This document shows positions 1 through 10,934 of a stretch of DNA of 64,000 nt, in pieces. Origin of the DNA: Leptasterias polaris (Eukaryota; Echinodermata; Asteroidea; Forcipulatida; Asteriidae). The stretch spans positions 1,302,001 to 1,366,000 of the forward strand of contig JAZGTN010000064.1 in the NCBI GenBank assembly GCA_037783415.1, written 5' to 3'. Each line of letters starts with the position of its first letter. The first letter of the stretch is position 1. The notes under the pieces were generated by a model. The model was given only the letters and a program-made list of their open reading frames with translations, did no database searches and had not been told where the DNA came from. The position numbers and the translations under genes are program-made.

Positions 1-960
1 ACTTATAAACAAAACCTACTTTACTTAACACAAACGTCATCACAGGTTTCTTTAAATATGTCATAATACAAAGTTGCCGAAAAACATTCATCAGTCGGAC
101 CATTTTCTGACTTTAGTGACACAGCCAACAATCATACCAATGCCCCATTGCCCAATTCTACCTCCTCGACGATCGCACTAAACGTTCCTTGGTTTTAAAA
201 ACATCACCAACGCCACCACTTGATGATAAAGGATAAACTTTATAACATAACTGTGCATTAAATAAATACTCTTTTTGAAAAGCAATGATTTTCACACAAA
301 GCTTACCGTTTTATCACCGTGTGGCACCGATATGGCATCGATAAACACTGCCGTGGACGCCGTCCGAAACACCCTTCATGAGCTGACCCTTCAAGTCTCT
401 GCTTCTCGGTGTTTGATAAACACATAACCAATGTTCGTCTTTTTCTGCTTGCATTTTCTCAAACAATTACAAGTCATACGAATCACTGAAGCAGGTGGTC
501 ATCTCAGTGAAACTTCGTCTTCAATTCCATATTGATCATAAAGCCATGAGAAGGGCGAATCGGGGAACAATTAGACGTCGAATCTTAGCGGAAATCATGT
601 TAATGCTAGTACGTAGTAGTAAGTACGCCATTGATAAGATTGCACTACGTTGTAAGTAAAACATGAATGGAAACTCACGTTACGCCCACATGGCACTGAT
701 AGTAAACAACTACCGTTGTGCCACGTTGGTCTGTAACAAGTGCCTTGACTGGCTAGCTACCCACCGTTGCCAGTCGCGAGGGGGTATGACATTCTGCGTT
801 AGGCAATGGATTAAAGATTAAAGGCAAATTTCTCTAATAGATCTATGAAAAACTTGATTTGTTCCAGTGTATAAAACAATAAGTATTCAGTACCCTTTGT
901 TTTCAAGAAATAACAACGAACTTATCGTTCTTAGTTTGCGAGTTCTGCATGGTTGTTAAA
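1..960. repeat. Macro-repeat unit L0, 3' portion (non-coding)
   Basis: This stretch matches the 3' part of the repeat units at 59.9-60.6 kb, 42.7-43.3 kb and 2.46-3.36 kb, for example the shared phrase CACTGAAGCAGGTGGTCATC near 485, 2950, 43095, 57625, 57945 and 60375. No open frame longer than a few tens of codons is shared between copies. It is therefore read as the end of a dispersed or tandem non-coding repeat, cut by the window edge. Superfamily unknown. Confidence 0.7.
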
Positions 961-1162
961 CCAAAGACTCAAAATTTGATTAAATTATTTACATTTAATT
1001 ACCCAATAATTCATTGGGTGACGTCATTATGTTGTCGAAATTTCTGTTTTATCTAATCATCAGGTGTAATATTGTTGCCAAGTTTTATGACCGTGCGAGT
1101 TTGGGAAATATGTCAAAGTCTGCGGACAACGATGCGTGTATTTTTGAGGTGGGCGAACAAAC

Positions 1163-3363
1163 TCAAAAATCCACTAGAGATTTAGAGTTTGTAAAACAAA
1201 CTCTAGGTGTTCGGGTTCTCGCTGGGCTCAGTGCTGTTTTAATGCGTTAGCTATATCATTGAATCGCTGAAAACATTGTTGATAGCTTTTGAAATTTCAA
1301 GGAAAGTAAAGTGTAAATCTTCGTTGATTGAACGTTAGTTTACACAGGAAATTAATGCACCTCACAATATAAATTTAAAAAAATAATAATCTTTTGTTAA
1401 AGCCAAATTAACGAATCCAACCCTATTTTGGTTGCTAAAAAAAATGATCCTTATCCTTATCCTACATTTGAAAACTGATGACGTCATGACGTTAGATAAG
1501 TTCTTATCGAGACATTGGTATTTAATTATGTGCTTTAAATTGTAAGTGAAAAACGAAGAGTACATTATTTAATTTATTTGAAAGGGCAGAGGGTCAATAT
1601 TGTCCTTTCATACAGAGCAGCATACATTTTTCGAATTTCCTTTCGTTTTGGTTGCATATCTTAAAACGAGCCTTTGAATTACTCACAAGTACAACTATCA
1701 TGTATGCCACTCACAGAAGTTTATTTATTTTCCAATGGATATTGATTCTTTATAATAAATCCGACTATGCAAATCATGTTGACATTATTAAATTACAATT
1801 CTTAGAAGTTTTAACAGGTTTTCAAATACTGTGATTTGGCTTCTCATTATGTATCGGTGCATGATACTTTGATTGTTAAAACAAGTCGAGCATACAATGA
1901 GCTATTGGTTGCATTTTAAAAAATAGCTTGCTTGATTTTTAGACATTAGTCTTCATACAGAACGGTTTGTTAAATTTATAATATTGAAATAAAAAACACA
2001 TGTTTTTAATAATTATGCAAGATAAAGGCAAGTCATAAAGACGGCAAATTTAAGCCTCTCGTGAATTTTAACTAATAAAATAGTTTTAACGAGTTAATAA
2101 CTATTTCTACCTGTATGGTGCATCATCATACATTCAGCAAGAAATTAGGGAATTCAACACAGCAACGAGTATGATTTTTTTCACTGGAGAACATTCGGGT
2201 ACTGATGTGTTGTATATTCTGAAGAAGAAAAAACAATAAACAAAGTATGACTCAAAGCAAATTAAGTCAAGCTGAAACTGCTCAAATAAATAAAATTCAA
2301 GACTTACAACATTTCATGATTTTATAATAATAATAATAATTTATTGAATTTATATTGCGCTCTCTCCAGGACCAACCTGTTCGAGGGCTCATAACAATAC
2401 AACATATCAGAGTAAGGAAATTACGCCAAAAAAAATGAGTGGAAGGTGCACATCCTGTTTTTGATGTGAACAACTTATAAACGAAACCTTATTAGGGGAA
2501 ACTTTATCGAAGGGTTTTCAAATAAGTATGTCGCTATACAAAGTTGACGGAAAACATTCATCAGTCTGACCATTTTCTGACTATAGTGATATAGCCAACA
2601 TTCATACCAATCCCCCATTGCCCAACTCTATCTCTTCGACGTTCATATTAAACGTTCCTTAGTTTTAAAAACATTTCACCAACGGTCACCACTTGATGAT
2701 ACAGGATAAACTTTATAACGTAATTGTGCATCAAATAAAAGAATCATTTTGAAAAGCAATGATGTTCACACGGAAAACTTACCGAAGTTAGTCCCGTGTA
2801 GCAAGGTAAACACATGCCGTGACGAGGGTCTGAAACACCCATTACGATCCGATGACACATCCTTCCTTCTCGGTGTATGATCAAAACATATTACCATTGT
2901 TCGTCTTTTCCTGCTTGCATTTTCCCACATAATTAAATATCATACGAATCACTGAAGCAGGTGGTCATCTCAGTGAAACTTCGTCTTCAATTCCATATTG
3001 ATAATAAAGCCATGAGAAGGGCAAGTAGGGGAACAATTAGACGTCGAATCTTAGCGGAAATCATGTTAATGCTAGTACGTAGTAGTAAGTACGCCATTGA
3101 TAAGATTGCACTTGCGTTGTAAGTAAAACATGAATGGAAACTCTCGTTACGCCCACATGGCACTGATAGTAAACAACTATCGTTGTGCCACGTTGGTCTG
3201 TAACAAGTGCCTTGACTGGCTAGCTACCCACCGTTGCCAGTCGCGAGGGGGTATGTCATTCTGCGTTAGGCAATGGATTAAGATTAAAGGCCAATTTCTC
3301 TAATAGATCTATGAAAAACTTGATTTGTTCCAGTGTATAAAACAATAAGTATTCAGTACCCTT
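1163..3363 (+). repeat. Macro-repeat unit L1 (diverged copy)
   Basis: The unit opens with ACTAGAGATTTAG, then a hairpin (AGAGTTTGT / ACAAACTCT), then TAGGTGTTCGGG. This is the same order as at 41567, 44297, 58852 and 61681. The body (1255-2330) and tail (2340-3363) align by eye with the right-hand units at 41.6-44.3 kb and 44.3-45.5 kb, but with many substitutions, so this copy is older. Short ORFs are not conserved between copies. Non-coding repeat, class unresolved. Confidence 0.65.
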
Positions 3364-4436
3364 TGTTCGGGTATGGGGCACTGTTATGTTACTAAAATGC
3401 GTAAGCAGATTTATATTGAAAGTTTTTTAATTTTCAAAAAAAAGTCGTTTGCAAACCTATTACTTTTATACTTTTAGTGTACACGGGGGAAAGTGATATC
3501 GTTGCTGTATGAGTCTCCATAAAGTAGTTTAGATACACATGTATAACAATTTTCATGTAAATAGTCACAAACTTAACATGCTTAACTGATAAATTAAAAG
3601 ACTAACAATTCAAAAATTAATGTTATCAAACTACGCATGCTTGCTACCTTATGTGTGAAGCAACATCATTTGTCATGATTATGAAAAGGGCATAAGAACC
3701 TACTGTTTACACGATGTGCAATTTATGTTGAATTTATTTTGCTAGTCACATTGTAATTCTTTGAAGTATTCAACAGGATCTAATAGTTAGATTCGCATAA
3801 AAACCGTTGTTGATCAGAGTCAAAGTTATGTTGACCTTTTTCCGATTGCATTTTCTCAGTTATCAAAAGTTATTCAAATCAGTGAATCACCAAAACAGTT
3901 CAGCAAAATACACTCGTTCAGTTGATATTCACCACCAAGCCAACAAATGGCTAACACGAAGGTTATGCAATGAGCTATTCATTGCACCACCGTCGAACAT
4001 CGTAGATTTCCGAAGGATGGTTGCATTTATCGACGAGTGCAGTAACAAAGGACCATTAACTTGGTATAGCGCCACCATCGATAACGTATCACGACACAGC
4101 CACCATGGATAACGTATCACGACACAGCAATGCAGTCTTCGTGGACTTTGCACCCAAGATCAATGGCGCAGTGTGTGTACTGTTTACATGTACATGCAAG
4201 ATTACGCGTGGTCAATGGAGCAGAATGACCAGACCTGCGGGCTAATACTAACGTAATGTTCAACTTACATTTTCAGCGGGAAGTTAAGAACAACCGGGAT
4301 AACTCTTTGTGTAGCATTTGTTGAGTTTTAAAAGACCTGTCCGATGATGTATTGATTGAAGCAATCCATTCAGTAATGATTAAGTTATGATTTTTTGAAA
4401 TATTAAATTTTGATTTACTGTATTTCAACACCTGAT

Positions 4437-4455
4437 GACGTAATCATGACGTCAC
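4437..4455. promoter_or_regulatory. Paired TGACGTCA-like palindromes (imperfect)
   Basis: TGACGTAATCATGACGTCA: one degenerate and one perfect CRE octamer with their starts 11 bp apart, the first of two such pairs in unit L2. Binding is inferred from the motif only. Confidence 0.4.
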
Positions 4456-4765
4456 AACAACTTGATGGAGGTTTCATCAAGGTTCTAACATGGTGTAAAT
4501 TTGAGGTTGATCGGATAAACAGAAGTGAATAATTTGGGCAGGAAATGTTTTTTGGTTAAGAATTGCAGAAAGGCAAACTTTGACCTTCCGTTACGACCGG
4601 AAGTAAAGGTCATGTGAATTTGGCGTTAACTTTTCAAATGTTGCCCGTGTCTTGATCTATCATAATGTTTAAATATGAATATTATAGCTTTCCTATTCAG
4701 AAACATACAGTCATTGGCATGAGGGCACTTTTTTGACCTTAAATGGCTTGTAATTTGACACCCGA

Positions 4766-4784
4766 TGACGTCATCATGACGTCA
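4766..4784. promoter_or_regulatory. Paired CRE-like palindromes (perfect)
   Basis: TGACGTCATCATGACGTCA: two perfect TGACGTCA octamers separated by TCA, so their centres are 11 bp apart, about one helical turn. TGACGTCA is the consensus site of CREB/ATF bZIP proteins. The pair recurs in every macro-repeat unit. Whether it is bound or active is not known. Confidence 0.45.
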
Positions 4785-4977
4785 TTGCTCACACGTCTTC
4801 TGCTCTTTATGTTCTAATGTCACATTAAGTTTCAAGTTGATCAAAGGTTTGCAAGTATGTTTTTTTCTGCGGACAAACGACTATCAGAAGATTAAGCAAA
4901 ACAAAGAAAAAAAAAAAAAAAAAAAAAAAACCGAACAAAAACAAGGAGTTGTTCGGTCTGTGGACCGAACACCTAAC

Positions 4978-5070
4978 AATACTTCGCGCATCGTACATAC
5001 AACGGCAAAATACATTAACAACTCGGAAAAACGAACAACTCAGAAAATAAATGTGTCTCAGAAATAAATG
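4978..5070 (-). repeat. Dispersed repeat fragment, inverted copy of 16741-16836
   Basis: Read on the minus strand this matches 16741-16836 over about 95 bp, including AACAATACTTCGCGC and CAACTCAGAAAATAAATG. It lies between macro-repeat L2 and a SINE remnant. No coding capacity is seen. The element type is unknown. Confidence 0.6.
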
Positions 5071-5157
5071 ATTTTGGGTTGAACAAGGAAAAATTGACTA
5101 GAGCGGGATTTGAACCAACGACCTCCGGATTGACGTGCCGGCGATCTACCATTATCC
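5069..5157 (-). mobile_element. tRNA-derived SINE remnant
   Basis: On the minus strand it reads GCCGGCACGTCAATCCGG, then GGTTCAAATCCC (pol III B-box), then CTCTAGTCAATTTTTCC and TTGTTCAACCCAAAATCA. The same 3' block occurs in the copies at 28435-28598 and 41050-41224. The A-box half is decayed in this copy. It abuts the 3' end of the LINE remnant. Confidence 0.65.
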
Positions 5158-8143
5158 ATATTTATAGACGTATTGGTCTCTTCCTTAATCCATGAAAAAA
5201 CCGAGGACCAAAAAGAAATTGTGTGGGTACAAGAGCAGAAAAGGTGAAAAAGTGTTTCCTCTTCGTTATTACAAAAAGTACACAGATTACTACCCGTCTT
5301 ATTGATTTTAATTAAACAGGAAGGAGTTAGTACCTAAGATAGGAATGAATTAATCTAAACTGGAACCATCTTAACTTAATATCTACAGTACATGAGTAGG
5401 GAATGTTAAAAATCAAAGACTATTTCGGACAATCGTATTCGGTGTTAAGTTTCGCATTCCACTTGTAAATAAATTTCCTTTGCACATGTTTAGAGGAAAC
5501 TATACCCTGGTATATTCTTTGCGACCCATTTTTATCCATTAACAGAAATTCAAGATAAAAAGGAATGAAAGGTAGATTAATATGTGTGTATTCTGACGTA
5601 ATGTCCTGGAAGGATGCCTTGATAGCTCTCAACACTCCGCCATATTCTAAAAAATTGGTGTGGACGTTAAACGTATTCTTAAAGGCGTTAAGTGTAAGGG
5701 AATTACCGTTCTTGTCAATAAGATCCCAAATAAAATTAACTCCTTTACTTTCCCAATGCCCATAATAAATACACCTCCCGCCAACCTTAATTTTGTCATT
5801 GAACCAAAGTGTATTCCTCAATATCTCGACTTTAGTAGTGGGCGTATGGACATGAGTGAATTTAGACCATGCCGTGAACACAGTAAGCCAAAACATGTTA
5901 TGTATTCTATGTGTACCCACGAGTTTAGAAGAACCACCTTCCAACAATGAAAAACGAGAAATATCACAAATGTATTTACATAACGTATACCACTGTGAGG
6001 ACGTAACCAGGTGATTTTTAAGGCGTCCATGTAGGCCCTGACTTCAACCATTCGCAACCCACCACCACCATAATATTGGAGCATTTGGTTCCTGGCCACA
6101 CGATCGTGTCCCTTCCAGATGAATTTGAAAAACATATTGTTTAATTCTTTGATCGTGTTGCAGGGGGGGGGGGGGGGGTCAGGAATGGCTGGCACAAGGT
6201 AAGTAATCTTGGACAAAAGCAGGGATTTGACTAACAGCAATTTCACCTAGTACAGTTTGACCAGTTAAAGATTTGGTTATGTAAGGACAAAATAATTATG
6301 TTCTAGTTCAGCATGACCATAGAATCAAGATCGGTAAGAGAACTCAATACCAAGAGTTTTGAAAGTATGCCCGGCATCTACCCAGTTAACGTTAATCTCT
6401 CTACAAAGTTTCTCTGCACTGCCCTTCTCAGAACCGACCCAAATGGCGTTTGTTTTCTCGGTGTTAACTTTCAATCCGGACATACTAACAAATGTGTCCA
6501 GAATCTGAAAAGCCTCCTGCATTGATTTCTTAGTCCCATTCAAAAACAACACAGTGTCATCTGCAAAATGAGATATTCGAAATTCCGTTCCCTCAACCTG
6601 GATTCCTTTAAGGACTTTGTTGTTACATACCAACATGGACAAAACTTCTGCACATAAAAGAAACAAATAAGGGCTCAGACCATCTCCTTATCTACATCCT
6701 CTCCCAATTTGAAAAGATTCTGAAAGAAATCCATTAACTAAAACTGAGGAGAAGCCCTGGTTGTAAAGAACCCTTATCCATTTATTGATCGAGGGACCAA
6801 AATTGAATTTCTCAAGAACTCTAAAAAATAAAATCGTGTGAAATAGAGTCAAAGGCTTTTTCAAAATCAATTAATACACATAAATAAGCCAGGGATGTTG
6901 TTAGAGTCCGTGATATTCATCAAATCATACATCAATCTAATGTTTTCCCCAATAAAACGATCTGCCATAAAACCCTTTTGGCTTTCATTAATAATAAACG
7001 GGAGACAAGATTTAATTCTCTCAGCAATAATAGCAGAAGCAATTTTGTAAGAGGTGTTCAAAAGCGAAATGGGGCGCCAGTTTTTCAAAAACTGGCGAGG
7101 CTTGTCCCCCTTAGGCAAGAGAGTAATTATCCCATTATTATCTCTGAGTGACCGAAAGTTGCCCTGAGACAATAAGCACCATTTAAAGAACGTAAAAGGA
7201 ACCATGAGAGGTCGGAAGCAAAAGAATTATAAAATTCAAAACTGAAACCATCGGAGCCAGGGGACTTCCCCTTACTCTGGCCTTTTTTAACACATGCATC
7301 GGCTCATTATGGGATAGAGGCCCCTCAATGCCATTCCGTACATTATCGGAAAGGATACGTTTTATCTGCAAAAATAGAATTAAGATCAATATTGTCATTG
7401 ACTCTCCTTGTGGAGTAAAGCTTCTGATAAAAACTCCTAGCTTCTTTTAAAATGTCTTTAGACCTATTGAGGGTACAATTAGCATCATTAATAATACATT
7501 TCATAGATTTATTAACAAAGTTACGGTTCTCCATGTTTAAGAAATATTTAGAGGGTTTTTCTCCACCCTCCATCCAGCGAGTCTTGGATCTAATTAAAAA
7601 CACCATCCGTTTTAACTTTACGGAGAGCAACAAGATCGGCCTGCCTAGCATTAAGAAGATCGACTGAGTCAATATTGATTGCCCTTGGAGACTTCATCCG
7701 ACAGAATGCTAATTTTTTTTCGAGCATGACCTCTGTTTTCCTGGTTTCTTTGTTCTTCCAAGCTGAGTATGAAACCGTTTTCGATCTTATATTCATCAAT
7801 AGCAATTCAAAGAAAACTTGGTCATTAATAACAAAATGAAAGTCCCTTGTATGCATGTTCCGCAAGTTACAACGAAGATATGGAGTGGCGGCGTATTCTT
7901 CCACCAGCTCCCAAATACAAACCTTAACTGAATCTGTGTACACTTTATCAGACAGTAACGAATTATTGAACTTCCAATAACCTTTCCCACGTTTCATATC
8001 AAATTTAATATCGAGCAGAGAGTGGTCAGTCCTGTACCCTGGTTTAATATCACTAGTAATAAGTTTAGAATTAAGTTCCGAGGAGATTAGAAAATAGTCC
8101 AGTCTGGATTGTTTCAAAGACTGATGTTGGCGTAGACTTGTTG
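5158..8143 (-). pseudogene. Tx1/L1-like non-LTR retrotransposon, 5'-truncated, multiply frameshifted ORF2
   Basis: Minus-strand coding fragments occur in the order of a LINE ORF2. The C-terminal end of the AP-endonuclease (SRLDYFLIS, GYRTDHS) lies near 8040-8120. The segment before RT (RWMEGGEKPSKYFLN) is near 7560. RT blocks follow: LKNWRPISLLN near 7080, GFMADRFIGENIRLMYDL near 6920-6980, and FADDTVLFL, the catalytic YxDD-type motif, near 6550. The C-terminal region extends to about 5420, with 3' sequence to about 5158. The reading frame changes at least five times (near 7400, 7200, 6870, 6680 and 6250), and the endonuclease N-terminus is missing because a MITE begins at 8144. The family is assigned from the RT motifs, which resemble the L1/Tx1 clade. 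Dead copy. Confidence 0.85.
6163..6178 (+). repeat. Poly-G tract (16 nt)
   Basis: An uninterrupted run of G inside the LINE remnant. It is one of more than ten G or C homopolymer runs of 13 nt or longer in the window. Confidence 0.9.
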
Positions 8144-8278
8144 ACAAGTCGTTAATGATGGTCGCGGTGAGTCGAGTCGCGTGTGGTGCTGTTGCGTAAT
8201 AAAGAATGCTCTCGCGAGTGAGATCACTGCTGTCGCGCGAAGTTGCTGGCTGCCGACTCTTCGTCATTAACGACTTGT
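8144..8278. mobile_element. MITE with ACAAGTCGTTAA terminal inverted repeats
   Basis: The left end reads ACAAGTCGTTAATGATG and the right end CATTAACGACTTGT, a TIR of about 14 bp around a 135-bp non-coding element. It truncates the LINE. A related element with the same terminal sequence is at 9954-10068. Target-site duplication is unclear. The ORF that reads through from the LINE into this MITE is a chance fusion. Confidence 0.6.
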
Positions 8279-8650
8279 GAAACCCGAATACTGTATGTAT
8301 TCATTTATTCAGGTACGAATTAAAACGCAGTATACATTACGGTTGCTGTAGAGACGATCATTGGGACGAGTCCATTTTATCTGAGGGTAGTACTAATTGT
8401 AGTTACTGTAAATGCGATAAATGCTTGCACTTCAGACATCTGTGAGTGTGTTTTCTATGTGTTAACTCCTTCATTAATTTAGTAACTAAAGACATAAAGT
8501 AAACTTATCTTAAAATGCATTATTATATAATTGTTTAAGATGTGTGTTTTGCCTCATAAAAATAAATATTGCCTACTGTGAAAAGTTGCTGATCCGCTCC
8601 AGTCCTTTAACCCGATGTGTTCTGTGATTGTGTGTATTAAGTGTGTATAA
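8279..8650. other. No recognisable feature
   Basis: AT-rich sequence with no conserved ORF and no match seen to the other repeats in the window. Confidence 0.5.
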
Positions 8651-8654
8651 AAAG

Positions 8655-9170
8655 TCGCCAATAAAAAAAAACACATGTACAAAGTCACCAACTACAAAGT
8701 CGCCCCCTAGCAAAGTCGCCCCCTGACATACAAACTCGTCCCCTCTCATAGTCGCCCCTCAAAGGGAATTTAACAAACTTGTGTGATTGGACTTCAGGGC
8801 AACGAAAGCTATCTTAAGGGAACAAAAGCTAGCTATCTTGAGGGAACGAAAGAGGAAATTTGGGGAACAAAATCTCGGTGGAAAAAACTCATTTTTATTG
8901 AACGAAAGCATATTTCGAGCGAACGAAAGTATATTTTGTTCGAACAAAATCATATTTCGAGGAAACGAATGCGTATCTTTCAGGGAACAAAAGCGTATTT
9001 CTGGGTAACGAAATCGTATTTCGGGGGAAAGAAAGCGTATTTTCTAGGACAAATTTATTTCGTTACCTAGAAAAACACAACTTTGTTTACAATTTAAACA
9101 AATATTATTTTATGTGACAAAATTATATTTTGATTGAATTAAATAATATTTTGAGGAAACAAAATTACTT
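8655..9170. repeat. Degenerate minisatellites (CAAAGTCGCC repeats, then a 21-bp unit)
   Basis: At 8660-8760 the phrase CAAAGTCGCCCCCT recurs about five times. From about 8795 to 9050 a unit like GAACGAAAGCGTATTTCGGGG repeats with a 21-23 bp period at least ten times with heavy divergence, and decays toward 9170. The overlapping ORFs at 8783-9070 come from the repeat. A 15-nt poly-G run follows at 9298-9312. Confidence 0.7.
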
Positions 9171-9312
9171 TGTTGGAATTTTGTGTGTCAAGAGATGGAA
9201 AAAGAAATTCCAAGTGAGAATTTTTTGTTCACATTTTAATTTGTAATTTATTTTTCACCTGTTCCTTCAGGTTTTTATGGGTTTTTTTTTTTTTTTTGGG
9301 GGGGGGGGGGGG

Positions 9313-9953
9313 CTCGTTTTTGTCACACAAATTGTTTAACCTAATTGCACCGTCAATATAAGAGTGGTATTCCTATTTATTGACATAATCTTATTTAATT
9401 TCCAAATCGGGGAAGGAACATACACCGAGCATTGAAACGTTGCGATTTTAAAACAGCGGATTCGATCAGCTAAGTTTACCGACTAACAAACCCGCAATGA
9501 CAAGGTAGTTGGTGGTCTGGCTCCCTACCCCTCCCACATGTTCATGAGCTTCCAGGTACAGCTATCTCTTAGCTAGGGGTTTCCGTCACGCTGAGCCCCA
9601 CCGAGAGAAACTCTGCGCTTCAGCTACACGATTTGCCCGTGGTTATACGTACATCCCCACACGCTGCATGTGCACTGTCAAACACGCTTCCGTTGCATGG
9701 ACTCTCTGAAATAAAATCTTACGTTCAATTTTTTGTAATTATTTACAAGTTGTACCCATAATTTGAATACGTATTTTCTTTTGTCAAAATACTCATGAAC
9801 ATATTTCACTCTCATCGCTCAGTGTTTGGTTGATCGTTTAATATTCATCTACAGTTTGAATATTCATAGTATAACGAAATTGACCAATCAGATGCGTCCG
9901 TACGAAATCGGCTGAAGTGCCCATAGGCCGTGCACAAACCGCCTGCGGGTTTC
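9313..9953. other. No recognisable gene
   Basis: Single-copy-looking sequence with no supported coding region, tRNA or repeat boundary visible by eye. Confidence 0.45.
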
Positions 9954-10068
9954 ACAAGTCGGTAAATGTGACCAGTCTTGAGAGCAGTAATCGCACAGAG
10001 CAGCCCTCTCGCGGGATATTGCGAGAAAGCCGTTCCGCTATCACCGCGACAGACATTTAACGACTTGT
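9954..10068. mobile_element. MITE related to 8144-8278
   Basis: The left end ACAAGTCGGTAAATGT and the right end ACATTTAACGACTTGT form an imperfect terminal inverted repeat around about 115 bp. ACAAGTCT occurs again just outside the right end, so the exact boundary is uncertain. Non-coding. Confidence 0.5.
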
Positions 10069-10290
10069 CCACAAGTCTAACGACGGACTGGTACATTTTG
10101 TTTGCTGCCACCACTCACGCTAATAATAGAAAAAGAAAATTTGTAAAAGGGCGACTTCCAGCTAGAGCGGTAGAGAGACAGACTACATATGGACGAAACT
10201 ATTTTGCAGAAAGGGGGTTTGCCAGAAATAGCTTGGTATAACACATTGTATTGATTGAATAATCAATGTCACAACGCCTCCGTGTCCCAT

Positions 10291-10323
10291 CCCCACCCCC
10301 CCCCCCCCCTCCCCCCCCCCCCC

Positions 10324-10359
<36 letters not shown>

Positions 10360-10362
10360 CCC
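10291..10362 (+). repeat. Long C-rich low-complexity tract
   Basis: About 72 nt that are almost pure C with a few T interruptions. On the opposite strand it is a G-run able in principle to form G-quadruplexes. It may also be a point of assembly uncertainty. Confidence 0.9.
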
Positions 10363-10545
10363 GACGTGTACTCTACAGTTTCGTACCCGGCCGCGCCACT
10401 TGCTAGGGGATTTATTTGTTTAGTTTTTTAAATGGATACTTGACCTTATATCCCTTTTAAAAATAATTACTCTTGAGGAATTGGTAGCTAAAACGCAAAT
10501 AAATAATAAATAATAATAATAATATTTTATTCAACTCACACAGAA

Positions 10546-10642
10546 TGCTCCGTATTTTTGACCGCGTGAGGGCGTTTTCAAAAATATTTCTATCACTTCC
10601 GGGGGTAAAGCGATTATCGTCTGCTCAGCTTTGTGTACAGTG
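10546..10642 (-). mobile_element. CR1-like LINE 3' end, left palindrome arm, outer part
   Basis: This is the inverse complement of about 15130-15232 (shared TATTTTTGACCGCGTGAGGG and GCGATTATCGTCTGCTCAGC). It is the outer portion of a LINE 3' fragment whose remainder lies at 14355-14582. The two parts are separated by the piggyBac insertion. Confidence 0.75.
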
Positions 10643-10934
10643 TTAACCCTTTCAGTACCGCCGTGCCATAGCGGCTCAAAACAACATTCCACTTGGTGAC
10701 CAATGAGCCCGTATGGCACGGAATTATTAGCACTCTCGGTGACCAATGAGCCTCTCTGGCACATCGACCAAAAGTAAGTTATCAAAATGTAAATAGCCCC
10801 CTCAATCGCCTTTTGTCCATCCCCATGGTAACAAGGTGGCCACGTGTGCCCTGAAGCGTCGCAGGTTTAAAAATTTCAGCGGTATCGTTAAGCGTCCCCC
10901 CACGCATTCTTCAGTAAGAGATCATTCTGATAAC

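Larger units (their letters stand above)
3364..4979 (+). repeat. Macro-repeat unit L2 (short variant)
   Basis: It begins GTTCGGGTATGGGGCAC and ends with a hairpin GTTCGGTC-TGTG-GACCGAAC followed by ACCTA, which inverts the unit start TAGGTGTTCGG. It holds a 28-bp direct duplication near 4080-4130, two TGACGTCA-type double palindromes (4437-4455, 4766-4784) and the module TGACCTTCCG...CCGGAAGTAAAGGTCA near 4580-4613. An inverted copy lies at about 61890-63247. The ORFs at 3807-4112 (+) and 3929-4153 (-) are read as chance. Confidence 0.65.

Noticed and set aside
7590..8267. 225-codon ORF as one gene
   Set aside because: Its first 45 codons read through a MITE; only the part below about 8140 is LINE endonuclease.
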